DNA of 5,911 bases, from assembly GCA_011620705.1 (NCBI GenBank), contig WOYR01000058.1, positions 1 through 5,911 on the forward strand, given 5' to 3'. This stretch comes from Microbacteriaceae bacterium (GTDB lineage: Bacteria; Actinomycetota; Actinomycetes; Actinomycetales; Microbacteriaceae). Position numbers and translations under genes: made by a program. This document shows positions 1-4,919 of the stretch, one piece after another. How positions within the stretch are numbered: the first letter of the stretch is position 1; each line of letters begins with the position of its first letter. The notes below the pieces were generated by a model, which was not told the DNA's origin, ran no database searches, and was given only the letters and a program-made list of their open reading frames with translations.

Positions 1-149
1 CCAGCCCGTTCCTGGCGGCGGAGCGCGGCGAGCTGGACGGCGTGATCGAGCCGGCTGCGACGCGCGTCGCGATCATCAAGGCGCTGCGGGCGCTGCGCAC
101 CAAGCGGGCCAGCCTGCCGCCGAAGAAGCATGGGAACATCCCGCTGTGA
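1..149 (+). CDS. Acyl-CoA carboxylase carboxyltransferase (beta) subunit, C-terminal end (partial)
   Basis: This is the last 48 codons of a gene that begins before the window; the frame runs from base 3 to the TGA at 147-149. The peptide starts SPFLAAERGELDGVIEP, continues through a basic helix rich in ALRALRTKR, and closes with LPPKKHGNIPL. That ending is the characteristic C-terminus of actinobacterial AccD/PccB chains. The family transfers the carboxyl group from carboxybiotin on the alpha chain to acetyl-, propionyl- or longer acyl-CoA in the cytoplasm, making malonyl- or methylmalonyl-CoA for lipid synthesis. The epsilon subunit gene follows with a one-base overlap, which supports the assignment. 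The acyl-CoA specificity (AccD5-like or other) cannot be read from this tail, so no symbol is given. Confidence 0.9.
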   Translation, partial: SPFLAAERGELDGVIEPAATRVAIIKALRALRTKRASLPPKKHGNIPL

Positions 150-373
150 TGAACGAGGAGTCCGGGGCCCCCGCCGACGACATCCGCATCACGGAGGGCA
201 ACCCTTCCGACGAAGAGGTCGCTGCGGTGACCGCGGTGCTCAGTGCAGCCCTCGAGGAGCTGGCGAGCGCGAGCAGGCGGCGCGAGGGCACGACGGCGAG
301 CGCATGGGAACGCAGCCAGCGCGCCGTTCGTACCCCGTTGACGCCAGGGGCGTGGACGACTTTCGGCGCCTGA
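149..373 (+). CDS. accE: Acyl-CoA carboxylase epsilon subunit
   Basis: This 74-residue protein fits the small epsilon subunit found only in actinobacterial acyl-CoA carboxylases, which binds and stimulates the alpha-beta holoenzyme. The N-terminal third has IRITEGNPSDEEVAAV (residues 12-27), matching the family pattern of a short strand, then GNP, then an acidic helix. The C-terminus has SAWERSQR followed by RTPLTPGAWTTFGA, the usual Trp- and Pro-containing tail. The start ATG (149-151) shares one base with the TGA of the beta-subunit gene (TGATG), which implies translational coupling; no strong Shine-Dalgarno is visible. A GTG directly upstream at 146-148 is an alternative start adding one residue. 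The stop is at 371-373. No further gene of the carboxylase operon follows on this strand. Confidence 0.88.
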   Translation: MNEESGAPADDIRITEGNPSDEEVAAVTAVLSAALEELASASRRREGTTASAWERSQRAVRTPLTPGAWTTFGA

Positions 374-578
374 CCCGCTCCGCCGGCGGTTCGCGCCCCG
401 GTCTCGGCAGCCGGGATCCGTTGCCGATGCTGCGGATCGAGCGGTTTTCCCGGTGCCGGACGGCCCATCCCGCACGTGGCGGCCCGTTCCACCCGGATGC
501 CGCGACTCCCCTTCATGGGCCGCCCGCGCCCGGCGCTCCGGGCCCCTGCACCGCCAGCATCCCTGTCCCCCGAATGTC
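374..578. other. Gene-free stretch downstream of accE
   Basis: I see no credible protein gene here. The open frames that cross it have no ribosome site and show no protein family I recognise. One small dyad (GATCCG at 415-420 and CGGATC at 433-438, 12-base loop) lies about 40 bases past the accE stop, but no T-run follows it, so it is a poor terminator candidate. No recognisable remnant of a gene was found. Confidence 0.6.
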
Positions 579-664
579 CGACTGTGCTGGACGCCGGAAT
601 GAGGCACAGTTGACCAGTAACAGATGGAACCCTCTCTGGGCTCCATCGCCATTCATCGGTCGAC

Positions 665-670
665 TAGGGT
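665..670 (+). promoter_or_regulatory. Possible -10 element (TAGGGT) inside a dyad
   Basis: TAGGGT fits the actinobacterial -10 pattern TAnnnT and would place a start near 677, giving a transcript of about 90 bases that ends at the H5 terminator. The hexamer 17 bases upstream (642-647, TCCATC) is a poor -35. The element lies in the loop of the 8-bp dyad 653-660/677-684, so that dyad could be a repressor operator around the promoter instead of an RNA hairpin. Weak evidence. Confidence 0.22.
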
Positions 671-692
671 AAGCGGGCCGATGATGTGGGGG

Positions 693-735
693 CGAGTCAG
701 GGCGATATTCGGGTTGTCGCCCTGACTCGGATTTT
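693..735 (+). terminator. Perfect 13-bp hairpin followed by ATTTT (possible first terminator)
   Basis: CGAGTCAGGGCGA at 693-705 is repeated as its exact reverse complement at 717-729, with the loop TATTCGGGTTG. GATTTT follows at 730-735. The stem and short T-run fit a factor-independent terminator, in tandem with the stronger one nine bases downstream. It may equally be a structural domain of the candidate RNA. Confidence 0.5.
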
Positions 736-737
736 CC

Positions 738-769
738 AGGGGGCCGGTGCTGAGCGCCGGCCCCCTTTC
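738..769 (+). terminator. Intrinsic terminator
   Basis: A 13-bp stem starts AGGGGGCCGG at 738 and closes at 766, with a three-base loop TGA (751-753) and TTT at 766-768. The very GC-rich stem, tiny loop and T's on the plus-strand side mark a strong plus-strand terminator. It would end transcription from the carboxylase genes or from the candidate RNA before the methyltransferase gene. Confidence 0.75.
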
Positions 770-792
770 TCACCCCTGCTTTCTCACCCCTG
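765..792. repeat. Perfect 14-bp tandem duplication
   Basis: CTTTCTCACCCCTG occurs twice head to tail, at 765-778 and 779-792. The first copy begins at the last bases of the terminator stem, so the T-rich tail of the terminator is duplicated too. It looks like a slippage event; no function is evident. Confidence 0.9.
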
Positions 793-909
793 CCGAAGCC
801 GACGATCCAGGCCCCATCGCATCGCGAGCACCCCTAGAGTTGTCTCACTCGCAACATCGTTCTACCCCCCTCCCCGCCCTGGCCGGGCACCGTTCGAGAG
901 GCTGAACCC

Positions 910-1710
910 GTGACCGCCGAAGCCGCTTCGACCTCTCCCGCATCATCCGGCGAACTGACGGCGCGCTCCGAGCGCAGCAACTGGCGTGTCCGCGCAGCGC
1001 ACAGCCTGTACCGTTCCGCGACACGAGTGCACTGGGCGGAGCAGGAGCTGCTCGGTCTCGGCGGTCTGGTCCGAACCGGCGACGAGGTGATCGATGTGGG
1101 GGCCGCGCTCGGAATGTACACGCTGCCGCTCGCCGATCTGGTCGGCAGGAGCGGGCGGGTCTCCTCCTTCGAACCGCAGCGCCGCGGACTCTGGGCCGTG
1201 CGGCTGCTCCGCGCGATCACCGGACCGCATCGCGGCCAGGTGAGCCGGATCGCCCTCGGTCCCCGCCCCGGCACCTCCACCATCGTGGTCCCATACCACC
1301 GGGGCTTCCCGATCTTCGGCCACGGCCACGTCGCGGAGGGCGCAGACGGCGAATCCGGCCGTCAGCACCGCAGCCGGGCCCCGATGAGCACCATCGACAT
1401 CTGGTGCCATGAGCACGCCATCACCGGGGTGTCCTTCATCAAAGTGGACGTCGAGGGATTCGAACCCGCCGTCATCGAGGGCGCCCGCGCCACGATCGAC
1501 CGCGACCGGCCGAGTCTGCTGCTCGAGATCGAGGACCGCCATCTGGCCCGGTACGGCCGCACCGCCGCCGGGTTCGTCGATGAGCTGCTCGAGCGCTGGC
1601 CGGACTACCGGATCTACATCTGGACCGACGGCGACTGGGCGCGCACTTCGGCGATCGTCCCCGAAGTGCGCAACTACCTCTTCGCGACGGATCGCGCCTT
1701 CGCGCGCTGA
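910..1710 (+). CDS. FkbM-family SAM-dependent methyltransferase
   Basis: This 266-residue soluble protein is a class I (Rossmann-fold) methyltransferase. Residues 60-71 (VIDVGAALGMYT) are motif I, which binds S-adenosylmethionine. FEP at 87-89 ends the second strand. FIKVDVEGFEPAVIEGA at 176-192 is the FkbM family signature, and LLLEIED at 203-209 is the following strand. FkbM proteins usually O-methylate a hydroxyl on sugars, polyketides or similar small molecules, but the substrate cannot be told here because no sugar or natural-product genes adjoin it. The first 45 residues are variable and probably outside the fold. I chose the GTG start at 910 because GAGAGG (896-901) sits eight bases upstream. 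A TAGAGT at 835-840 could be its -10, without a convincing -35. The gene has its own space after a terminator and converges with the operon to its right. Confidence 0.86.
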   Translation: MTAEAASTSPASSGELTARSERSNWRVRAAHSLYRSATRVHWAEQELLGLGGLVRTGDEVIDVGAALGMYTLPLADLVGRSGRVSSFEPQRRGLWAVRLLRAITGPHRGQVSRIALGPRPGTSTIVVPYHRGFPIFGHGHVAEGADGESGRQHRSRAPMSTIDIWCHEHAITGVSFIKVDVEGFEPAVIEGARATIDRDRPSLLLEIEDRHLARYGRTAAGFVDELLERWPDYRIYIWTDGDWARTSAIVPEVRNYLFATDRAFAR

Positions 1711-1755
1711 GCCGCCGCGCCGCCTCGCCGCGGCACCGTCCGGCCGACGCACTGT

Positions 1756-1786
1756 CCGGCTACCGCACCGCCTGGCTACCGCACCG
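1756..1786. repeat. Direct repeat across the 3' end of the minus-strand operon
   Basis: GGCTACCGCACCG occurs at 1758-1770 and 1774-1786, a 16-bp period, with one more flanking match on the left. The right copy holds the stop codon (minus-strand TAG at 1776-1778) and last codons of the membrane protein gene. The left copy lies just outside the gene. The 66 bases between the convergent stops contain only a 6-bp GC hairpin (1714-1719/1729-1734) without a T-run, so no clear terminator is seen. Confidence 0.8.
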
Positions 1787-2819
1787 GGGATGCGGACCGC
1801 GGGATCTCGAGCCAGAGCGCGACATCCTCCTCGTCGGCTTCGGAGTCCTGCCCGAGCGCACGGGCGTGCTCATCCGGGCTGTTGAGCCCCACGACGGTGA
1901 TGGCGACCTCGGAGTCCTCGGGCACGGTGCGCACGATCAGCCGGTCCGCGGTGGTGCCGCGGATGGCGGCGGCCAGCTCGGCGAGCACCCGCTCAAGATC
2001 CGGCTCGTCGAGATCGTCGAGGCCCCCCTCGTCGAGCAGGGTGATCATGGTGCCGCGTCGGCGGGCATCCATCACCTCCTCGCGGACGCTGTCGTTGAGC
2101 AGCTTGCGTCCGCGGATCTCGTCGCGGACGGCGCCCTCGATGTTGAGCGACTCCTCGCGTTCGGCGGCGGTGAGGTTGCCGCCGCGCAGCTGGATGGTCT
2201 CCAGCATCCTCGCCGCCATCTCGCTGGTCCGCCCGAGCCGGAACTGGCGCTCCATGACATGCGCCTCCTGCGCCGCGCGCCAGTCGGCGGCCTCGCGCTC
2301 CGCGAGCATGAAACGGCGCGCCTCGCGATCAGCGCGGGTGAGCGCGCTGCGGATGACGGCTGCGACGGCCACCCAGCTGGCGCTGCCGACGACGCCCAGG
2401 CTGACGATGCCCAGCGGGCCGGCCCACAGCACGGTCTGGACCACCAGGAAGGCGATCCCGATCCAGGCCCAGACCGGCCGGCCGCGGGTGCAGATGATCG
2501 TGGAGATGATGCCGACAGCGGCGACGTGCCATGTCGCGTAGCCGGGGCCGTTCGGACTGCCGAGGTCGATCTGGGAGCTCACGGCGAGCGTCAGCGCCAT
2601 CTCGCTGGCCACCGAGAACGCAGCCATCCAGATCGGCATCTGCGACGGACCGAAGGGAGCGAGGGTGATCCCGATCACGATCGCGAACAGGGCCATGCCC
2701 GCGATCGCCGGGTATGGCGACAGCGGGACGTCGATCGCATAGACGCCCAGCATCAAGACGTATGCCGAGAACAGGGCGGCCAGCCCCACGACGATCCACC
2801 GCGGCACTCCGATGCTCAT
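1776..2819 (-). CDS. Six-TM membrane protein with a degenerate histidine-kinase-like cytoplasmic domain
   Basis: The protein has 347 residues. Hydrophobic segments near 8-28, 36-54, 63-81, 97-112, 115-133 and 138-156 suggest six membrane helices, as in the kinase encoded just upstream. Residues 160-205 form a charged, probably coiled-coil helix. Residues 235-340 are cytoplasmic: an LLDEGGLDDL element (261-270), a helix (DLERVLAELAAAIRG, 274-288), a strand pair (DRLIVRTVPEDSEVAITVVG) and a closing strand VALWLEIP. That order recalls an HATPase_c fold, but I see no H-box, no N-box Asn and no DxGxG, so phosphotransfer looks unlikely. An accessory sensor or pseudokinase partner is my inference; I do not recognise the family by name. 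The ATG at 2819 overlaps the kinase TGA by four bases (ATGA). Longer in-frame starts inside the kinase gene are rejected for that reason. Confidence 0.8.
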   Translation of the reverse strand: MSIGVPRWIVVGLAALFSAYVLMLGVYAIDVPLSPYPAIAGMALFAIVIGITLAPFGPSQMPIWMAAFSVASEMALTLAVSSQIDLGSPNGPGYATWHVAAVGIISTIICTRGRPVWAWIGIAFLVVQTVLWAGPLGIVSLGVVGSASWVAVAAVIRSALTRADREARRFMLAEREAADWRAAQEAHVMERQFRLGRTSEMAARMLETIQLRGGNLTAAEREESLNIEGAVRDEIRGRKLLNDSVREEVMDARRRGTMITLLDEGGLDDLDEPDLERVLAELAAAIRGTTADRLIVRTVPEDSEVAITVVGLNSPDEHARALGQDSEADEEDVALWLEIPRSASPVR

Positions 2820-4084
2820 GAGAGCACCTCGTGCTCCAGATCGGCGCCCTCCGATGGGACCCTCGCGTCGCTCGCCGAATCGGCGGGCCACCGGATCACC
2901 ACCGTGGTCCCCGCACCCGGCGCCGACTCCAGCTCGGCGGCGCCGCCGACGTTGGCGACCCGTTCCTGGATCGAGACGCGCACCCCGAGCCGCTCACTGG
3001 GCACCTGCTGGGGATCGAATCCGCGGCCGTCGTCCGCCACCACGATCTGGATGCCGCCGCGGTGCGCCGTCATGCGCACGGTGCGGTGCGCGCCAGGACC
3101 GGCATGGCTGACGCTGTTGACCGCGGCCTGCAGCGCTGCAGCCCGGACCGCCTCCGCCGCCGCCGCGGGCATGGATCGCGTGCCGAGCCGCGTCGCGGTC
3201 ACCTCGAATCCGCCCTCGAGCTCCTCGATCGCCGCCCGCGTGGTAAGGGCGAGCGCGCTCACCCGCACGGTGGAGCCGTCGTCGGGCGAGACCAGGGCCG
3301 CATCCCTCAGGTGGCCGATGGCGCTGCTCGCCATGGCGGCCGCCAGCCGCTGCTCCTCCGCGGTCTCGGCTCGGGAGGCGTACAGCAGCGTCGTGAGCAC
3401 GCTGTCATGCACGATGGCATCCACGCGCACCCGCTCGGCCTCCATCGCATGCGCGCGCACGGCGTGCTCATAGCCTTCGAGGGCGGTCGCCTGCGCCGTG
3501 TCGACGGCTGTGGAGGCCGCGCGCAGCATCGTGACGATCACCAGGATGGCACCGCCCAGGATGACCGAGTAGATCGAGTCCAGACTCGCCTTCAGAGGCA
3601 TGAGGCCCCCTCCGGCCGGGGTGAGTCGGATGACCGCATAGATGAGGGGGACCAGCACCAGGTAGGCAGCGGCCCAGCGCACCGAGAGGCCGACGGCCGC
3701 GGCCGCGGTCGCGACGGTGACCAGGTAGTAGATCCACGGACTGCCGGGCGAGGGGTGCTGCACCGCGAACGGCCAGCTCACCAGGACGGCCAGGAAGACG
3801 CCCGCGAAGGTCACCATCGAGGCGCGGACCAGGCGGCGCGCGATCGATGCCACCACCGTGAAGAGCAGCCCGGCCACGATCAGCGCCACCGACAGCAGCG
3901 ACCACATCGGTGAGGTCTTGCCGAAGTCGCCGAGCAGCGTCGGCAAGGACTGCGCCAAGAAGACGAACCCCGCGCCGGCGGTCGAGCGCGCGACGGCGGA
4001 CTCGACCCGCGCCTTGCTCAGCGCGTTCCGAATGGGGAGAGCAGCCCTGGAAGGGCCGGTGCCCGCTGCGGGGCTAGCGGCCAT
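2816..4084 (-). CDS. Two-component sensor histidine kinase (HisKA_3/NarL-partner type)
   Basis: The protein has 422 residues. About six membrane helices occupy residues 37-187 (clear ones at 61-79, 88-106, 118-136, 138-153 and 172-187), with little exposed loop, so sensing is likely within or at the membrane. A helix leads into the H-box VDAIVHDSVLTTLL, with phosphoacceptor H226. The ATP-binding domain shows the N-box AAVNSVSHAG (N323, H327), the G1 box DDGRGFD (351-357), a G2 stretch RLGVRVSI (365-372) and GAGTTVVIRWP (390-400). It would autophosphorylate and pass the phosphate to the response regulator encoded just upstream. The residue four before the N-box Asn is Gln319, where many kinases have Glu. 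The ATG at 4084 overlaps the regulator stop by 11 bases; the open frame further upstream is an out-of-frame reading of the regulator gene. A 22-residue acidic tail follows the last strand. Confidence 0.88.
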   Translation of the reverse strand: MAASPAAGTGPSRAALPIRNALSKARVESAVARSTAGAGFVFLAQSLPTLLGDFGKTSPMWSLLSVALIVAGLLFTVVASIARRLVRASMVTFAGVFLAVLVSWPFAVQHPSPGSPWIYYLVTVATAAAAVGLSVRWAAAYLVLVPLIYAVIRLTPAGGGLMPLKASLDSIYSVILGGAILVIVTMLRAASTAVDTAQATALEGYEHAVRAHAMEAERVRVDAIVHDSVLTTLLYASRAETAEEQRLAAAMASSAIGHLRDAALVSPDDGSTVRVSALALTTRAAIEELEGGFEVTATRLGTRSMPAAAAEAVRAAALQAAVNSVSHAGPGAHRTVRMTAHRGGIQIVVADDGRGFDPQQVPSERLGVRVSIQERVANVGGAAELESAPGAGTTVVIRWPADSASDARVPSEGADLEHEVLS

Positions 4085-4781
4085 CGCCGTCGGGGTCGAG
4101 CCCCGGCAGGATCCCGTCTTCGACAGCCCGGCGCAGCAGGTCGACCTTCGTGGGCGCCGGGCGCCCGACCTCGATGTACTTGACACGGATGCGGTCCAGG
4201 TACTCGCGCGCAGTGGAGTAGCCGATCCCGAGGCTGTCCGCTGCGTGGCGCAGCGGCATGCCCGAGGCGTAGAGGTGCAGGATCTCGCGCTCGCGGCGGC
4301 CGAGCTGGGCCTTGGCGAAGTCGCGGTCGGCGTCGATGGCGGTCGCCCATTCGAGGTTGTTGAGCACCTCCCCGCGTGCGACGGTGGCCGCGGCGGCGAT
4401 GACGGTCTTGGTGGCCGAGGACTTGGGGATGACGCCTGCCGCACCTGCGGCGAGCGCCTCGCGCACCAGCGAGACCCGGTCGGCGATGCTGTGCACGAGC
4501 ACGGCGGAGCCGGCGGCCTGCACGCGCTTGACGTTCTCGGTGACCGAGGAGCCGTCGCCGAGCGACAGGTCGAGCACGGTGACATCGACCTCGCGTCCGG
4601 CGAGCGCCTCGATGAATTCGTCGACGCTCGCGGCCGCGACGACGACGTCGTAGCCGTTCTCGAGGAAGGCCGACTTGAGTCCGATCCGGACGGACTCGTG
4701 GTCGTCGACGACAGCGATTCTCACGTGCGCGGTGTCCGCGCCGGACGCCGGTGAGCGTTCGATCGTCTGAGCCACGTTCAT
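4074..4781 (-). CDS. NarL/LuxR-type two-component response regulator
   Basis: This 235-residue protein is a DNA-binding regulator. The receiver domain (about 20-135) has strand RIAVVDDH with acidic residues D26 and D27, phosphoacceptor D71 in VTVLDLSLGDG, S98 after strand 4, and K120 in GVIPKSS. The LuxR-type HTH occupies about 158-221: LGRREREILHLYASGMPLRHAADSL, then the recognition-helix region STAREYLDRIRVKY. Phosphorylation by the next-gene kinase should promote dimerisation and binding to dyad sites, possibly the ones in its own leader. The start ATG at 4781 was chosen because GGGGGGAG on the minus strand (4794-4787) sits five bases upstream. An in-frame extension of 28 residues exists but is Gly/Pro/Ser-rich and lacks a ribosome site. 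It is the first gene of the three-gene operon. Confidence 0.92.
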   Translation of the reverse strand: MNVAQTIERSPASGADTAHVRIAVVDDHESVRIGLKSAFLENGYDVVVAAASVDEFIEALAGREVDVTVLDLSLGDGSSVTENVKRVQAAGSAVLVHSIADRVSLVREALAAGAAGVIPKSSATKTVIAAAATVARGEVLNNLEWATAIDADRDFAKAQLGRREREILHLYASGMPLRHAADSLGIGYSTAREYLDRIRVKYIEVGRPAPTKVDLLRRAVEDGILPGLDPDGDGR

Positions 4782-4786
4782 CCTGT

Positions 4787-4794
4787 CTCCCCCC
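4787..4794 (-). promoter_or_regulatory. Strong ribosome binding site of the response regulator gene
   Basis: On the minus strand GGGGGGAG is followed by five bases and then ATG. It decides the start of the regulator gene in favour of 4781 over in-frame upstream starts. Confidence 0.75.
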
Positions 4795-4801
4795 TCAGCG
4801 T

Positions 4802-4819
4802 CGGGCGACGGAGCGCCCG
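4802..4819. promoter_or_regulatory. Perfect 6-N6-6 dyad in the operon leader (CGGGCG/CGCCCG)
   Basis: CGGGCG at 4802-4807 and CGCCCG at 4814-4819 are exact reverse complements, six bases apart. The dyad ends eight bases from the ribosome binding site of the regulator gene. It could be an mRNA hairpin limiting translation or a protein-binding site. It has the same geometry as the next dyad, with centres 25 bp apart. Confidence 0.4.
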
Positions 4820-4824
4820 GATTC

Positions 4825-4830
4825 ATGGTA
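4825..4830 (-). promoter_or_regulatory. Possible -10 element (TACCAT) of the two-component operon
   Basis: Read on the minus strand, TACCAT (4830 to 4825) fits TAnnnT and would give a leader of roughly 37 bases before the regulator ATG. The bases 17 upstream (GGGTCC) do not resemble a -35. The element partly overlaps the dyad at 4827-4844, as expected if that dyad regulates it. Weak. Confidence 0.25.
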
Positions 4831-4844
4831 CTGCGCGAAGTACC
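4827..4844. promoter_or_regulatory. Perfect 6-N6-6 dyad, candidate operator (GGTACT/AGTACC)
   Basis: GGTACT at 4827-4832 and AGTACC at 4839-4844 form a perfect inverted repeat about 45 bases upstream of the regulator start codon. LuxR-type regulators bind short inverted repeats as dimers, so autoregulation by the neighbouring regulator is a reasonable inference. Nothing in the sequence proves binding. Confidence 0.42.
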
Positions 4845-4893
4845 TGGGGACCCTGATCCCTCCACAGCTGGCGTGCCGGAGTCTTGTCCCCAG
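4844..4893. promoter_or_regulatory. Perfect 8-bp dyad with long spacer (CTGGGGAC/GTCCCCAG)
   Basis: CTGGGGAC at 4844-4851 and GTCCCCAG at 4886-4893 are exact reverse complements, 42 bp apart centre to centre, about four helical turns. It lies between the RNA methyltransferase stop and the putative operon promoter. It may be a pair of operator half-sites; the loop is too long and T-poor for a terminator of the methyltransferase gene. Confidence 0.3.
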
Positions 4894-4919
4894 CCCGCCC
4901 CGGAATTCGCGCGGACGGA

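Larger units (their letters stand above)
579..769 (+). ncRNA. Candidate structured non-coding RNA: five hairpins in series ending in a terminator
   Basis: Five hairpins follow one another almost without gaps. H1 pairs 579-587 with 604-612 (9 pairs, one G-U, 16-base loop). H2 pairs 623-632 with 638-647 (9 of 10 pairs, 5-base loop). H3 pairs 653-660 with 677-684 (8 pairs including one G-U, 16-base loop). H4 pairs 693-705 with 717-729 (13 perfect pairs, 11-base loop). H5 pairs 738-750 with 754-766 (13 pairs including one G-U, TGA loop) and is followed by T's. The T's lie on the plus-strand 3' side of H4 and H5, which gives the strand. No good protein frame covers the stretch. It matches no RNA family I know; it lacks the C-rich loops of 6C RNA. 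The 5' end is unsure: either upstream of H1, or near 677 if the TAGGGT at 665-670 is a -10 element. It could instead be a leader or attenuator for the methyltransferase gene starting at 910. Confidence 0.42.

Noticed and set aside
610..615. TTGACC as a -35 element for a promoter of the candidate RNA
   Set aside because: The hexamer 17 bases downstream (633-638, TCTCTG) is not a credible -10, and TTGACC overlaps the 3' arm of hairpin H1.
130..672. A 180-codon plus-strand open frame over accE and the intergenic region
   Set aside because: It is out of frame with accE, is Arg/Pro/Gly-rich with no recognisable domain, and runs into the hairpin array. It is a GC-driven open frame.
579..769. 6C RNA, SRP RNA, tmRNA or a tRNA
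   Set aside because: No C-rich loops, no SRP GNAR-type core, no tmRNA or tRNA acceptor pattern that I could see.
1714..1734. Terminator between the convergent genes
   Set aside because: Only a 6-bp GC stem with a nine-base loop and no T-run on either side; too weak to call.
943..1752. Long minus-strand open frame opposite the FkbM gene
   Set aside because: The plus-strand reading holds clear methyltransferase motifs. The antisense product is Gly/Ala/Asp-rich, as expected for a mirrored GC-rich gene.
1866..3473. A 535-codon plus-strand open frame antisense to the kinase and membrane protein genes
   Set aside because: Rich in His, Asp, Arg and Gly with no domain. The minus-strand genes have membrane helices, kinase motifs and coupled start codons.
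4085..4585. N-terminal extension of the kinase reading frame up to 4585
   Set aside because: The added 167 residues are a Ser/Pro/Arg-rich out-of-frame reading of the regulator gene. The ATG at 4084 gives a normal coupled start.
3858..4754. Plus-strand open frame antisense to the response regulator
   Set aside because: Same GC effect; the minus strand has an unmistakable receiver and LuxR-type domain.
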